From NCBI RefSeq assembly GCF_004214935.1, contig NZ_SFCC01000027.1:1-45889 (forward strand): 45,889 bases of DNA. The letters run 5' to 3'. The DNA is from Amycolatopsis suaedae (GTDB lineage Bacteria > Actinomycetota > Actinomycetes > Mycobacteriales > Pseudonocardiaceae). How positions within the stretch are numbered: the stretch's first letter is position 1; each line of letters opens with the position of its first letter. The notes beneath the pieces were generated by a model. It ran no database searches and had not been told where the DNA came from. It saw only the letters and a list, made by a program, of their open reading frames with translations. Positions 1 to 9,131 of the stretch are shown here, piece by piece. A program made the translations under genes and the position numbers.

Positions 1-73
1 CCGGAAGCTAAGCCCACCAGCGCCGATGGTACTGCACTCGAAGGGGTGTGGGAGAGTAGGACACCGCCGAAAT
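1..73 (+). rRNA. rrf: 5S ribosomal RNA, 3' part
   Basis: The window opens inside a 5S rRNA. The motifs AAGCCCACCAGCGCCGATGG and GGGAGAGTAGGACACCGCCG are the conserved 3' half of actinobacterial 5S rRNA (loop and helix III/IV and closing stem). The 5' half is outside the window. The exact 3' end is estimated. A strong hairpin follows, so this is the last gene of an rRNA operon reading rightwards. Confidence 0.93.
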
Positions 74-84
74 CAACTTCGGAG

Positions 85-114
85 AAGGCCCCCAACCAGC
101 CGGTTGGGGGCCTT
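85..114 (+). terminator. rRNA operon terminator hairpin
   Basis: Perfect 13-bp stem AAGGCCCCCAACC / GGTTGGGGGCCTT with a 4-nt loop AGCC, followed by TCTTCTGTTT. It lies 12 nt after the 5S end and is the intrinsic terminator of the rRNA operon. Confidence 0.9.
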
Positions 115-124
115 CTTCTGTTTA

Positions 125-1576
125 TCAGCGCACCGCGGCGGCGGCGTTCACGAGACCGTGTCCGTAGAAGCTGGTCTGCTTGCCGCTGACCGTGCAGGTC
201 GCGTTCGGCTTGCCGTCGCCATCCGGGTCATAGACCTCGGGACAGGGCAATGGCGTCGCGTCGGCGAACAGTTCACGCTTGATGCGCTCGGCGGACCAGA
301 ATGGGTGCCTGCTGACGATCAGGGCGGCGACGCCCGACGTGTGCGGCGCAGCCATGGAGGTTCCGCTGGCAGCCCGGTACTGACCGTTCGGCCACGTCGA
401 CCACACCCGCACGCCCGGAGCACCGACCGCGACCGGGCCAACCGCGTAGTTGGAGAAGCTGGCCTTCTGCAGCTTCTCGTCCACGGCGCCCGAACCGACG
501 ACGCCAGGGAGCTCGTGGGGCAGGCGGATACAGCTGTTGTCGATCTCCCGACGGACCGGCGTGCTGTCCCGTGGGCTCTCGGTGTCCACCGAGCGTTTGG
601 TGAGGTCGATCCCGGCGTTGCCGGCAGATGCCACCACCAGCACGTCACGTCGCTGCGCGTAGGCGACGGCGCGTCCGATCGCCGTGGTGATGGCAGCCTG
701 GTCCGGGTGGCTGGGGCAGTTGTAGTACCACGGCATCGTCCGGTAGCTGTTGCTGGTGATCTGGAAGCCGTGTTCCGCGGCCCAGACGAAACCGCACACC
801 ACCGCGTCGGCGGTCTCGGTGTCGTCCCGCTCAGCCAGCTTGACCGCGGCGAGGCGGACGTCCGGTGCGATGCCCAGCACGCCGGCGCCGTTGCGAGCCG
901 CGGCGATCGTTCCGGCCACGTGCGTGCCGTGGCCGTCCAGCGACGGCCGCCACGCACCCGGGCTGCGGTCGGCCCAGCCGGACAGGCAGGACACGGATTG
1001 CCTGCGGTCGACGGCCCGGGTGAGGTCGGGGTGGGTGTCGTCGACCCCGGTGTCCAGTACGCCGACGGTGACGTGCCTGCTGCCGGTACTGGTCTGGTGC
1101 GCTTTGTCGACGCCGATCGCCGGAACGTCCCACGCGGTGCCCTCGGGCGGCACGTCACCACTGCCTGGCGAGCCCGGCCCGGTGTACTGGACGTCGCGGC
1201 GCGGAGCGAAGAACTCGACAGGGACCTTCGCGGTGCGGGTCGCGCCGACGGAGTCGATGCCGCGGGCCTGGCGGAGCCGGTCCGCGAACCCGTCGTCGGG
1301 TGAGAACGCCACCAGCACACCGATCTGCGGGTATGCCGACACCACCGTGCCGCCCGCGCGGCGGATGGCGTGCTCGGCCAGCCACGCCCGCAGCCGCCCG
1401 GTACCGGTGACCACGACGTACGGGGTCACCAGCTGGCCGGGTGGCGCGGTGATGGCCGGGGCGCTGGTCAGTTGAAGTGTTTCCTCGTCCGGTTGCGCGG
1501 CCTGCGCGGGCGGTGCGAGGAGTGCGGCAATCGCCGCCGTCGTGCAGATCGCCGAGATCCACCGTGTTCTGTGCAT
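125..1576 (-). CDS. Secreted S8 family (subtilisin-like) serine protease
   Basis: 483 aa. Residues 1-27 are a typical Sec signal (MHRTRW, hydrophobic ICTTAAIAALLA, then AQA cleavage site). A propeptide-like stretch (about 45-125) precedes the subtilase domain. The catalytic triad is visible: Asp175 in VGVLDTGVDD, His216 in DGHGTHVAGT and Ser407 in SGTSMAAPHTSG, with the oxyanion Asn320 in SAGN. There is no C-terminal membrane helix, so it is not a mycosin (MycP). It is predicted to be released to the outside as a general endopeptidase; the substrate is unknown. It stands alone, convergent with the upstream rRNA operon and divergent from the amidotransferase gene. Confidence 0.93.
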   Translation of the reverse strand: MHRTRWISAICTTAAIAALLAPPAQAAQPDEETLQLTSAPAITAPPGQLVTPYVVVTGTGRLRAWLAEHAIRRAGGTVVSAYPQIGVLVAFSPDDGFADRLRQARGIDSVGATRTAKVPVEFFAPRRDVQYTGPGSPGSGDVPPEGTAWDVPAIGVDKAHQTSTGSRHVTVGVLDTGVDDTHPDLTRAVDRRQSVSCLSGWADRSPGAWRPSLDGHGTHVAGTIAAARNGAGVLGIAPDVRLAAVKLAERDDTETADAVVCGFVWAAEHGFQITSNSYRTMPWYYNCPSHPDQAAITTAIGRAVAYAQRRDVLVVASAGNAGIDLTKRSVDTESPRDSTPVRREIDNSCIRLPHELPGVVGSGAVDEKLQKASFSNYAVGPVAVGAPGVRVWSTWPNGQYRAASGTSMAAPHTSGVAALIVSRHPFWSAERIKRELFADATPLPCPEVYDPDGDGKPNATCTVSGKQTSFYGHGLVNAAAAVR

Positions 1577-1637
1577 CGGCTCAGCCTAAGCAGCGGCCGC
1601 CGCTCCGGCTGCCGACGAATGGCCCTACCGTGGACGT

Positions 1638-2393
1638 ATGTCCGCGACACGTCTGCTCGTCATCCAGCCCGACGTCACCGACCCGGTCGGCCCGCTCGGT
1701 GACTGGCTCGTGGGGGCGGGCGCCGAACTCGACATCCGGCTTCCGCCGAGCGACGACCTGCCCGGCTCGCTCGACGGTTACGCCGGCCTGGTGTGCCTCG
1801 GCGGTGGGATGGACGCCGAGGACGACGGCAACCACCCGTGGCTGCGTGACGTCCGCCGCCTGCTCGCCGTCGCGACGACCGCGTCACTGCCGACCCTAGG
1901 CATCTGCCTCGGGGCCCAGCTGCTGGCGGTGGCGACCGGCGGTGACGTGGCCAGGGGCGACAGCGGTCCCGAGGTGGGTGGCTCGCTCGTGTCCAAGAAG
2001 GACGTCGCGTGGACCGACCCGCTGTTCGCCGACCTGCCGCTGGTGCCGGACGTCATGCACTTCCACCAGGACTCCATCACGCGGCTGCCGCCCGGTGCCG
2101 AACTGCTCGCGTCCGCTCCGCTGTACCCCAACCAGGCGTTCCGGCTGAACCGCTGCGTCTACGGCGTGCAGTTCCACATCGAGACGACCACGGAGGTGGT
2201 TCAGCGCTGGGCAGCCGAAGAGCCGGCTCTCGCCGAGTTCGCCCGCCCCGGAGCGCTGGACTCCGACACCCTCACCAAGGTCCACGCCGACATGGCCGAA
2301 ACCTGGCAGCCCTTCGCGGCCCGCTTCGTCCAGCTGGCCGCCGGCAAGATCACCCCGCCCCCGGACCCCCGCCGCTCCCTCCCCCTGGCCTGA
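1638..2393 (+). CDS. Class I glutamine amidotransferase-like protein
   Basis: 251 aa, single GATase class I domain. The nucleophile is Cys90 in TLGICLGAQLLA and the His180/Glu182 pair is in VYGVQFHIETT, so the triad is complete. The nearest family is the stand-alone GMP synthase-like amidotransferases (COG0518), which release ammonia from glutamine or, in some members, hydrolyse gamma-glutamyl bonds. No synthase partner is beside it. ATG start. It is transcribed towards glnE, with a palindromic repeat between the two genes. The physiological substrate cannot be read from sequence. Confidence 0.85.
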   Translation: MSATRLLVIQPDVTDPVGPLGDWLVGAGAELDIRLPPSDDLPGSLDGYAGLVCLGGGMDAEDDGNHPWLRDVRRLLAVATTASLPTLGICLGAQLLAVATGGDVARGDSGPEVGGSLVSKKDVAWTDPLFADLPLVPDVMHFHQDSITRLPPGAELLASAPLYPNQAFRLNRCVYGVQFHIETTTEVVQRWAAEEPALAEFARPGALDSDTLTKVHADMAETWQPFAARFVQLAAGKITPPPDPRRSLPLA

Positions 2394-2409
2394 CCCGCAC
2401 CCGAAGTGA

Positions 2410-2458
2410 GAGCAAGGGAGCTTTACTACCCTTCTTCGCTAGTAAAGCTCCCTTGCTC
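2410..2458. repeat. Dispersed palindromic repeat, copy 1
   Basis: Perfect 19-bp arms GAGCAAGGGAGCTTTACTA and its complement around an 11-nt loop CCCTTCTTCGC. It starts 17 bp after the amidotransferase stop and 42 bp before glnE. There is no T-tract, so it is not a textbook intrinsic terminator. It is one of seven family members in the window. Confidence 0.95.
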
Positions 2459-2499
2459 CCAGCTGCGGCGCGGCGAGAGGGAGGCGGCTACGGTGAGGC

Positions 2500-5475
2500 G
2501 TGATGGTTGAGCGATCCCGGCCGACGGCCTCAGTCGCGCGGTTCGGCCTCACCGACGACCGTGCCGCACAACAGCTGCGCGACGCCGGCTGGTGGTCACA
2601 GACGGGCCCCGCCGACGGCGTCGCCGACCTGCTGATCGCCCTGTCCCGCACCCCCGACCCCGACCTCGCCCTGCACGGCGTCGACCGGCTCAGGGAAGCC
2701 GATCCAGCCGGCTGGGCCGAGCTCGACGCCGAGCTGCGGCAGAACGCTGGCCTTCGCGGCCGTCTGCTCGCCGTTCTGGGCACGTCCACCGCCCTTGGCG
2801 ACTACCTGGTCGGCGGCCCCGGCAGGTGGCGCCACCTCGACGGCGACGGCCAGGTGCCGGACCACTACACCGAGACCCTGCGTGAGGCCGTGACGGCCGA
2901 GGACAGCACCGGTCCGGCCACGCAGCGGCTCCGGACCGCCTACCGCGGCCTGCTCATGGAGATCGCGGCCGCCGATCTCGGCCACGTCGTCGAACCCTCC
3001 CTCGAACCGCTTCCCTACACCGAGATCGCCGGTCGTCTCACCACCCTCGCCGAAGCGGCCCTGCGAGCGGGGCTCGTCGTCGCCGAACGGGAGGTCTCCT
3101 CCTCGGCCGAGGCGCGGCTCGCCGTGATCGCGATGGGCAAGTGCGGTGGCCGCGAGCTGAACTACGTCAGCGACGTGGATGTCATCTTCGTCGGCGACGG
3201 CGATCTTCAGGTGGCCACTCGCATGGCGACCTCGATGATGAACGTGGTCGGCACGGCGTGCTTCGAAGTCGATGCCGCACTGCGTCCCGAGGGCAAGGCC
3301 GGCGCGCTCGTCCGGACCCTCGACGGGCACGCGGGTTACTACCGCCGTTGGGCACGCACCTGGGAGTTCCAGGCGCTGCTGAAGGCGCGGCCGATCGCGG
3401 GCGACGCCGAACTCGGCCGTCAGTACACCGAGCTGGTCGGGCCGATGGTGTGGGCCGCGGCGGAGCGGGAGAACTTCGTACCCGACGTCCAGCGGATGCG
3501 CCGCAAGGTGGAGGGCCACCTGCCTCCCGAGCTCGTCGAGCGGGAGCTGAAGCTGGGCCGCGGCGGGCTGCGCGACGTGGAGTTCGCGGTTCAGCTGCTG
3601 CAGCTCGTCCACGGCCGGGCGGACACGGCATTGCGGTCGGGATCGACCATGGAGGCGCTGACCGCGCTGGGAGCCGGCGGCTATGTCGGCCGTGCCGACG
3701 CCGCCGAGCTCAGCGCGTCCTACGAGTTCCTGCGCACGATCGAGCACAGGCTCCAGCTGCGGCGGCTGCGGCGCACGCACCTGTTTCCCGAGGACAGTGA
3801 CACCGCCGAGCTCCGGTCGCTGGCCAGGGCCTGCGACATCCGGCCGGTGCGCGGTCGGCCGGAAGCGGAGATCCTGCAGGCCGAGTTCCGGCGCCACGTC
3901 CAGCGCATCCGCCGGCTGCACGAGAAGCTGTTCTACCGGCCGTTGCTCGACGCCGTCGCCAGGGTGCCGACCGCCGCGCTGCGGCTCACGACCGAACAGG
4001 CCGCCAGCAGGCTCAACGCACTCGGCTACGCCGCCCCGGACGGCGCGCTGCAGCACATCAAGGCGCTGACCTCGGGGGTGTCCCGGCGGGCGTCCATCCA
4101 GCAGGCGTTGTTGCCGGTGTTGCTCGACCTGTTCGCCGACACACCGGACCCGGACAGGGGGCTGCTCGCCTACCGGAAGGTGTCGGAGGCACTTGCCGAC
4201 ACACCGTGGTACCTGCGGGTGCTCCGCGACGAGGGTGCCGTCGTCGAGCGGCTCGCGTTCCTGCTGGGTACCTCGAAACTCGTGCCCGACCTGCTGGTGC
4301 GCGCGCCCGAGGTGCTGCAGTTGCTCGGCGACCCGGACCGGCTGGCGGGCAAGTCGCCCCGGGAGGTGGCGACGTCGCTGCGGGCGACCGTGCGGCGCCA
4401 GCCAGGGCTCACCGCCGCGGTCGCGGCCGCGCGGTCGTTGCGCCGGCACGAGTTGTTGCGGGTGGCGTGCGCCGACCTGCTCGGGCTGCTCGACGTGCCC
4501 ACCGTGTGCGCAGCACTGTCGAGCGTGTGGGCGGCGGTCCTGCAGGGGGCGCTGGCTGCCGCCGTGCGCAAGCGGGTGGCCGACACCGGTGCCGAGCCCG
4601 CCGCCATCGCGGTCATCGGGATGGGCAAACTCGGCGGCGAGGAACTCGGGTACGGATCCGACGCCGACGTTCTGTTCGTCTGTGAGCCCCGGGACGGCGT
4701 GTCCGATCACGACGCCGTCAAGTTCGCGTCCGGTGTCGCCGAGAACGTGCGGCAGATGCTGGGGGCGCCGAGCCAGGACCCCGCGCTGGAGGTGGACGCG
4801 AACCTTCGGCCCGAGGGGCGCAACGGTCCGCTGGTGCGGACGTTCGAGTCCTACCGGGCCTACTACCAGCGCTGGGGTGAGGTGTGGGAGGCGCAGGCGC
4901 TGCTGCGGGCGCGGTTCGTCGCCGGGGACGGGGATCTGGGGGACCGGTTCGTCGAGATGATCGCGCCCATCCGCTACCCGGAGGGCGGCCTCGACGCCGG
5001 CCGGGTGCGTGAGGTGCGCCGGATCAAGGCCCGGGTCGACACGGAGAGGATGCCGAAGGGTGCCGACCCCACCACCCACACCAAGTTGGGCCGCGGCGGG
5101 CTGGCCGACATCGAGTGGACGGCGCAGCTGATGCAGCTGCGGTACGCCCACGAGTATCCGCAACTGCGCACCACCTCGACCACCGGTGCGCTGGCGGCGC
5201 TGGTCGACACCGGCCTGGCTGACGCCGGTGACGTCGATACGCTGTGCGAGGCGTGGTCGCTGGCGACCCGGGTGCGCAACGCCACGATGCTGGTGCGGGG
5301 GAAGTCCCACGACCAGGTGCCCGGGTCGGGCCGGGAGCTGGCTGCCGTGGCGCGGGTCCTGGGTCACCCCGCCGACGACGATCCGGGGGAGTTCCTCGAC
5401 GCCTACCGCCGTACCACCCGCCGCGCCCACGCCGTGGTCGAGCGCCTCTTCTACGCCGACCCAGCCCACCCATGA
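2500..5475 (+). CDS. glnE: Bifunctional glutamine synthetase adenylyltransferase/adenylyl-removing enzyme
   Basis: 991 aa, the normal length for GlnE. It has two nucleotidyltransferase modules: GMG/GKCGGRELNYVSDVDVIFV near residues 212-231 (deadenylylation half) and GMGKLGGEELGYGSDADVLFV near 707-727 (adenylylation half). Each is followed by a conserved LGRGGLxDxEW/F helix domain. It switches glutamine synthetase I off and on by adenylylating a tyrosine; the target gene glnA is 3.7 kb downstream on the other strand. The start is either GTG 2500 or the adjacent ATG 2503, after GAGAGGGAGG. A palindromic repeat lies on each side. Confidence 0.97.
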   Translation: MMVERSRPTASVARFGLTDDRAAQQLRDAGWWSQTGPADGVADLLIALSRTPDPDLALHGVDRLREADPAGWAELDAELRQNAGLRGRLLAVLGTSTALGDYLVGGPGRWRHLDGDGQVPDHYTETLREAVTAEDSTGPATQRLRTAYRGLLMEIAAADLGHVVEPSLEPLPYTEIAGRLTTLAEAALRAGLVVAEREVSSSAEARLAVIAMGKCGGRELNYVSDVDVIFVGDGDLQVATRMATSMMNVVGTACFEVDAALRPEGKAGALVRTLDGHAGYYRRWARTWEFQALLKARPIAGDAELGRQYTELVGPMVWAAAERENFVPDVQRMRRKVEGHLPPELVERELKLGRGGLRDVEFAVQLLQLVHGRADTALRSGSTMEALTALGAGGYVGRADAAELSASYEFLRTIEHRLQLRRLRRTHLFPEDSDTAELRSLARACDIRPVRGRPEAEILQAEFRRHVQRIRRLHEKLFYRPLLDAVARVPTAALRLTTEQAASRLNALGYAAPDGALQHIKALTSGVSRRASIQQALLPVLLDLFADTPDPDRGLLAYRKVSEALADTPWYLRVLRDEGAVVERLAFLLGTSKLVPDLLVRAPEVLQLLGDPDRLAGKSPREVATSLRATVRRQPGLTAAVAAARSLRRHELLRVACADLLGLLDVPTVCAALSSVWAAVLQGALAAAVRKRVADTGAEPAAIAVIGMGKLGGEELGYGSDADVLFVCEPRDGVSDHDAVKFASGVAENVRQMLGAPSQDPALEVDANLRPEGRNGPLVRTFESYRAYYQRWGEVWEAQALLRARFVAGDGDLGDRFVEMIAPIRYPEGGLDAGRVREVRRIKARVDTERMPKGADPTTHTKLGRGGLADIEWTAQLMQLRYAHEYPQLRTTSTTGALAALVDTGLADAGDVDTLCEAWSLATRVRNATMLVRGKSHDQVPGSGRELAAVARVLGHPADDDPGEFLDAYRRTTRRAHAVVERLFYADPAHP

Positions 5476-5477
5476 GG

Positions 5478-5526
5478 GAGCAAGGGAGCTTTGCTACCGA
5501 AGAAGGGTAGTAAAGCTCCCTTGCTC
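5478..5526. repeat. Dispersed palindromic repeat, copy 2
   Basis: 19-bp arms with one G-T position, loop CCGAAGAAGGG, which is the reverse orientation of copy 1. It begins 2 bp after the glnE stop and ends 44 bp before the thioesterase start. Confidence 0.94.
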
Positions 5527-5570
5527 TCACTTTGGCGGCGGCGCGGCGGCGGGCACCTAGAGTGGGGGAC

Positions 5571-5999
5571 GTGAGTGATCGTGAACCGTTCCAGGTGCGG
5601 ATCAAGGTGCGGCATTACGAGCTGGACACCCTCGGCCACCTGAACCACGCCGTCTACCACTCGTACGGGGAAGTGTCCCGGCTGGAGCTGGTCGAGAAGG
5701 CCGGCGGCTACGGCTTGGAGGAGACCGGGCTCGGGCCGGTCCTGCTCGAGTCGCACATCCGCTACCGCAGGGAGCTGCGGGGCGGCGACGTCGTGGACGT
5801 CAGCTGCGACACCACCTTCGGCGAGGGCAAGATTTTCCACATGCGCTCGGTGATCACCAAGGTGGACGGCACCGTCGCCGCCGAGATCGACTGCACGCTG
5901 GGGCTGATGGATCTGCGGCGGCGCAAGCTGGTCGACGACCCGCGCGGCCACTTCGAACGCGCGGGGATGGATCTCAAGATTCTCTCGACATCCGAGTAG
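5571..5999 (+). CDS. Hotdog-fold acyl-CoA thioesterase (4HBT/YbgC-like)
   Basis: 142 aa, single 4-hydroxybenzoyl-CoA thioesterase domain. The diagnostic N-terminal motif YELDTLGHLNHAVYHSYGE carries the catalytic-type Asp and the following HxN. The family hydrolyses acyl-CoA or acyl-ACP thioesters; the chain preference is unknown. I chose GTG 5571 (SDREPFQV...) because upstream codons come from the repeat and a low-complexity Arg/Ala stretch, and family members start just before the VRYxExD strand. It follows glnE in the same direction. Confidence 0.85.
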   Translation: MSDREPFQVRIKVRHYELDTLGHLNHAVYHSYGEVSRLELVEKAGGYGLEETGLGPVLLESHIRYRRELRGGDVVDVSCDTTFGEGKIFHMRSVITKVDGTVAAEIDCTLGLMDLRRRKLVDDPRGHFERAGMDLKILSTSE

Positions 6000-6215
6000 G
6001 ACCGCGTGAGTCAGCAGCTGCGGTCACACTGAGCTGAAGTTGCTATACAGGAACCGGGGTGGCCCTGCGGATCGCCGTATCGTCCGTGCCGAAGAACAGC
6101 CCACCCGCCCGTCCGGATCTGTGTCGGGCAGGGGACAGGGTGCAGGTCATGGGTGCCCGGCGCCACGGTCGCACGCGAACATCGGCACCACCTAGTGGAG
6201 TGCCATCATGGGTGG
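6000..6215. other. Intergenic stretch before the islet
   Basis: 216 bp without a convincing gene. GACCGC...GCGGTC at 6000-6025 can form a weak 6-bp hairpin just after the thioesterase stop. Composition becomes less GC-rich here than in glnE. No repeat copy or att-like duplication was seen. Confidence 0.5.
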
Positions 6216-7406
6216 ATGAGCCCCGTTAGCAAGGGACGGAAGCGAAAGCCCGGTAATAGGGCGCGGAAGACCGGAACACGCCGCGAGCGTCCAGGTGTGT
6301 CCGCCTCGCCGTTAGAGATGAAACTTCCGGAACACGGCGTCGACGTGGCGGCCTACCTCGAAGATCTGCCGCCGCAGGCGTCTGTGGACGAGATCCAGGA
6401 GGTTCTGGACCGCCGTATGTTCGTCATGCCCTATTACGGCACGACTATTCGCGGCGAGGATTACCCGAGACTCAACCCAGCCGATCCGGACGAGCGTCGT
6501 CTGCTCATCGAGGGCGAACATCCTGAATACCATGATGCGCTGGCGGACCCGGCCTGGGATGGTGAGATTGACGGTGTCAATCCTCGCCTGCACCTGGCGA
6601 TGCACGAGGTGATTGCGAACCAGCTGTGGGCTGACGATCCACCCGAGGCGTGGCGGGCCGCGCGTCGGCTGCGCGGGCAGGGGACGGACCGGCACGATGT
6701 GCTGCATGAACTGATGGGTGTGATGGTTGAGCATATGCATCCCACCGTGGTGCGGCATGAGCCGTTCGATCCGGAGGCTTACCGGCGCGCGCTGAACGGG
6801 CTCGGCGGTGATTCCGCGGCGGTCGCTGGGCGGCCGCCGAGTCACAAGACCTACCGGATCAAGGTCAGTATCGCGGGCAGTGAACCGATGATTTGGCGAC
6901 GCCTGTCGTTGCCCGGTGACACGACACTGGACGTGCTGCATCGTGTTATCCAGGTCGCGTTCGGCTGGGAGGATTGCCATCTGCATGCGTTCGAGGCGAA
7001 GGGCAGGCGCTACGCCGCCATGACCTACGAGCCGTTGGAGGGTGCGTTGGACGAACGCGCTGTGACGCTGGCCGAGCTCGCTCCCCGCAAGAGCAGCCGG
7101 CTGCGTTACACCTACGACTTCGGGGATGACTGGGTACACGACATCGTCGTGGAAGCCACCGAGCCGATGCGTGGTGAACCGACGGTGGTGTGCCTGGATG
7201 CCGGGCGAGCCGGGCCGCCTGAGGACAGCGGTGGTGTCTGGGGCTACCTGGATCTCCTGGAAGCGGTCGCCGACCCCGCCCATCCGGAACACGACGACCG
7301 CCTGGAGTGGCTTGGCGAGGGGTTCGATCCGGCCGCAGTTGACCGCGACGCGATCAACGCGATGCTGGCCGCGTGCGGGTCATCCATGACCGGAACAGCG
7401 CTCTGA
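6216..7406 (+). CDS. DUF1841 / plasmid pRiA4b ORF-3 family protein
   Basis: 396 aa from ATG 6216. A basic N-terminus (SKGRKRKPGNRARKTGTRRER) is followed by a DUF1841-like helix region near 118-185 (LAMHEVIANQLW...ELMGVMVEHMHP). A PRiA4_ORF3 domain fills about 211-385 (TYRIKVSIAGSEPMIWRRLSLPG, then YTYDFGDDWVHDIVVE). PRiA4_ORF3 proteins are passengers of plasmids and transposons; their molecular role is not established. Wobble-position GC is visibly lower than in glnE and glnA, which suggests acquisition. It is convergent with the DUF4365 gene. Confidence 0.85.
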   Translation: MSPVSKGRKRKPGNRARKTGTRRERPGVSASPLEMKLPEHGVDVAAYLEDLPPQASVDEIQEVLDRRMFVMPYYGTTIRGEDYPRLNPADPDERRLLIEGEHPEYHDALADPAWDGEIDGVNPRLHLAMHEVIANQLWADDPPEAWRAARRLRGQGTDRHDVLHELMGVMVEHMHPTVVRHEPFDPEAYRRALNGLGGDSAAVAGRPPSHKTYRIKVSIAGSEPMIWRRLSLPGDTTLDVLHRVIQVAFGWEDCHLHAFEAKGRRYAAMTYEPLEGALDERAVTLAELAPRKSSRLRYTYDFGDDWVHDIVVEATEPMRGEPTVVCLDAGRAGPPEDSGGVWGYLDLLEAVADPAHPEHDDRLEWLGEGFDPAAVDRDAINAMLAACGSSMTGTAL

Positions 7407-7513
7407 CCTGCGTTCCAGCAAAATCAGAGCCGCGCTCCTGTGCAACTGCTCAGCGAGTCCGGAAGCAGAGCTACGTGATTGCTGACTGATCGCCGGCACC
7501 GCAAGCTGCGCCG

Positions 7514-8914
7514 TCATCGCGGCTTGGTGAACACCTTCCGGGCGAATCGCTCCTGCGGCCAGAAGGTGTCTCCCAGCATCAGCTGATCGAAAAGCACGCA
7601 GACGGTTCCGGGAGTGTCCTCGGAATCCCACACGGCCGACACGTCTCGGCCGCGTTCGTTCCCGTGCCTGCTCAGCCAGTAGATCCTGTCTCCCGGCCTG
7701 AGCATGTAGGCCATTACGATCTCCCGGTTTGACGACATGCGAGTACTCGGTTTTCCGACCCGCGCGTCAAAACCGTATTCCGCCGTAGGCCGCGGGCATC
7801 GCCAGACGATCCGGAACTGCTCGTCGATCGGCAGCGCAGGCGCACCTACGTGTACTTCTTTGATCAGGTAGAATGTGACGAGCTGACGTCCCTTGTCCGA
7901 CATGTCGTGCCACGGTTTCGAGAGTGCTTCGGCATATGCCTCGGCATCCGACTCCAACTCCGTGGCGGTGGTAGCCAGGCTGTGGTCGGTCGCGGTTTCG
8001 GTACGAAGCTTCTGGATCGACCGGGGCAACGCGTCGGGTTCGACCCAGAGACGGTGTGCAACCCGTCTTGCCACGTAATTGTCACGTGCATCGAGGTTGG
8101 TTCGAAGTGGCGGATCGCCGGCGGCGGGTTCGCGAGCCCACCGAGCCGCGTCGAAGCAGGCCGCCAGCCACATCGCCTCGGCCATGTCCAATATTGTGTT
8201 CGCCACTACAGGCGTGCCAGGAAACAGGTCCGGTAGACCATCGAGATGGAGATGCTCAGGACCGATGTGCTCCGGATGCCAGTCGAGATCGCTGTGGAGC
8301 AGGGTTGCGAACCCCTCACCACGGCGCTGCCAGAAGATCAGATCTTCGCCGTGCACGTTCACATAGTGTTGCACGATGTCCGACGGGCCGAATTCTACGC
8401 CCGCCATTTCGCCCAACTGGGCCTGGATGGTCCGGTTGCCGCGGTAGCGGCCCAGGTAACCTCTGACCTTGGCGACGAAGTCCGCCATGGACCCGTCGTC
8501 CAACTGCTGGTCCCGGCTGATGGTGATCGTCTTGAGCACCTTGCCGTCACGCCTCGCCGCCAGCAGTTGCTTGGTGGCATTGGCCCAGTAGAGACCGTCG
8601 GTATCCGGGTCGTGCACAACACAGAGCACCGGGATGTTGCCATCTGCCCAGGTGCTGCCGTGGTCACCGACCGGCACGGCGTACCCGCCGGCCCGGCGCC
8701 ATGAACGACCGCCCTTGACCTGGATCTTGACCACGTCGCCGGTGACCTCGCCGTCCTCGGTGAACGTGACGTGCTGGTCCTCACCGAAGTCGTTCTGGCC
8801 GTCCACCTCTTGGACGATGTGATTGTGTCGCTCCAGGAGCGTCCGCAGCACGTTGACTGCCGCACGGCTGGGTCTGCGAGCGTCAGGCACCTTCGGCAAC
8901 GGCCCCTCCATCAT
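7514..8914 (-). CDS. DUF4365 domain protein, nuclease-like N-terminus
   Basis: 466 aa. Residues about 22-150 match DUF4365: LLERHNHIVQEVDGQNDFGEDQ, then TGDVVKIQVKGG, with Asp/Glu and QxK spaced as in PD-(D/E)XK folds. The remainder is helical with an uncharacterised C-terminal region (LRPGDRIYWLSRHGNERGRDVSAVWDS). DUF4365 is often met in defence or mobile contexts, but catalytic function is inferred here. Codon usage is less GC-biased than that of flanking genes. Two adjacent ATGs (8914, 8911) are possible starts. No obvious partner apart from the convergent PRiA4_ORF3 gene. Confidence 0.75.
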   Translation of the reverse strand: MMEGPLPKVPDARRPSRAAVNVLRTLLERHNHIVQEVDGQNDFGEDQHVTFTEDGEVTGDVVKIQVKGGRSWRRAGGYAVPVGDHGSTWADGNIPVLCVVHDPDTDGLYWANATKQLLAARRDGKVLKTITISRDQQLDDGSMADFVAKVRGYLGRYRGNRTIQAQLGEMAGVEFGPSDIVQHYVNVHGEDLIFWQRRGEGFATLLHSDLDWHPEHIGPEHLHLDGLPDLFPGTPVVANTILDMAEAMWLAACFDAARWAREPAAGDPPLRTNLDARDNYVARRVAHRLWVEPDALPRSIQKLRTETATDHSLATTATELESDAEAYAEALSKPWHDMSDKGRQLVTFYLIKEVHVGAPALPIDEQFRIVWRCPRPTAEYGFDARVGKPSTRMSSNREIVMAYMLRPGDRIYWLSRHGNERGRDVSAVWDSEDTPGTVCVLFDQLMLGDTFWPQERFARKVFTKPR

Positions 8915-9131
8915 GGTACGCGGCGACCGGGCGGATGGTTCGCGGCGATTGGGGATGTTCGGAGGGTAGCGGTTACTGACTCATTTCAGTACGTCGGCCG
9001 TTGTTTGGGGTGCGGTAGGAATAACCATGGCCCGCCAGCGAGATCGGTGGCGGGCCATGATCTTTGATTCAGGGGCCTGGGGACCTGACCTGCGCTAACG
9101 CGGGTCAGGCCACTGTGGCCGTACGCAACCC
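8915..9131. other. Gap between the DUF4365 gene and glnA
   Basis: 217 bp holding the upstream region of the DUF4365 gene, a 12-bp perfect hairpin at 9026-9059 (CATGGCCCGCCA / TGGCGGGCCATG) and the glnA terminator hairpin. No gene is seen. Confidence 0.6.
9084..9109 (-). terminator. glnA terminator hairpin
   Basis: Stem CCTGACCTGCG / CGCGGGTCAGG with one mismatch, loop CTAA, 22 bp after the glnA stop. The larger hairpin at 9026-9059 may act as a second barrier. Confidence 0.65.

Noticed and set aside
125..1576. Mycosin (MycP) of a type VII secretion system
   Set aside because: No C-terminal membrane helix and no EccB/C/D or Esx genes in the window.
2410..2458. Repeat copies as CRISPR repeats
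   Set aside because: They are isolated single copies kilobases apart with no spacers or cas genes.
2596..5469. 957-codon open frame on the minus strand opposite glnE
   Set aside because: Shadow frame caused by high third-position GC; no domain, and glnE covers the same DNA with clear motifs.
9026..9059. Hairpin as an eighth member of the palindrome family
   Set aside because: Its arms (CATGGCCCGCCA) and loop are unrelated to the AAGGGAGCTTT family.
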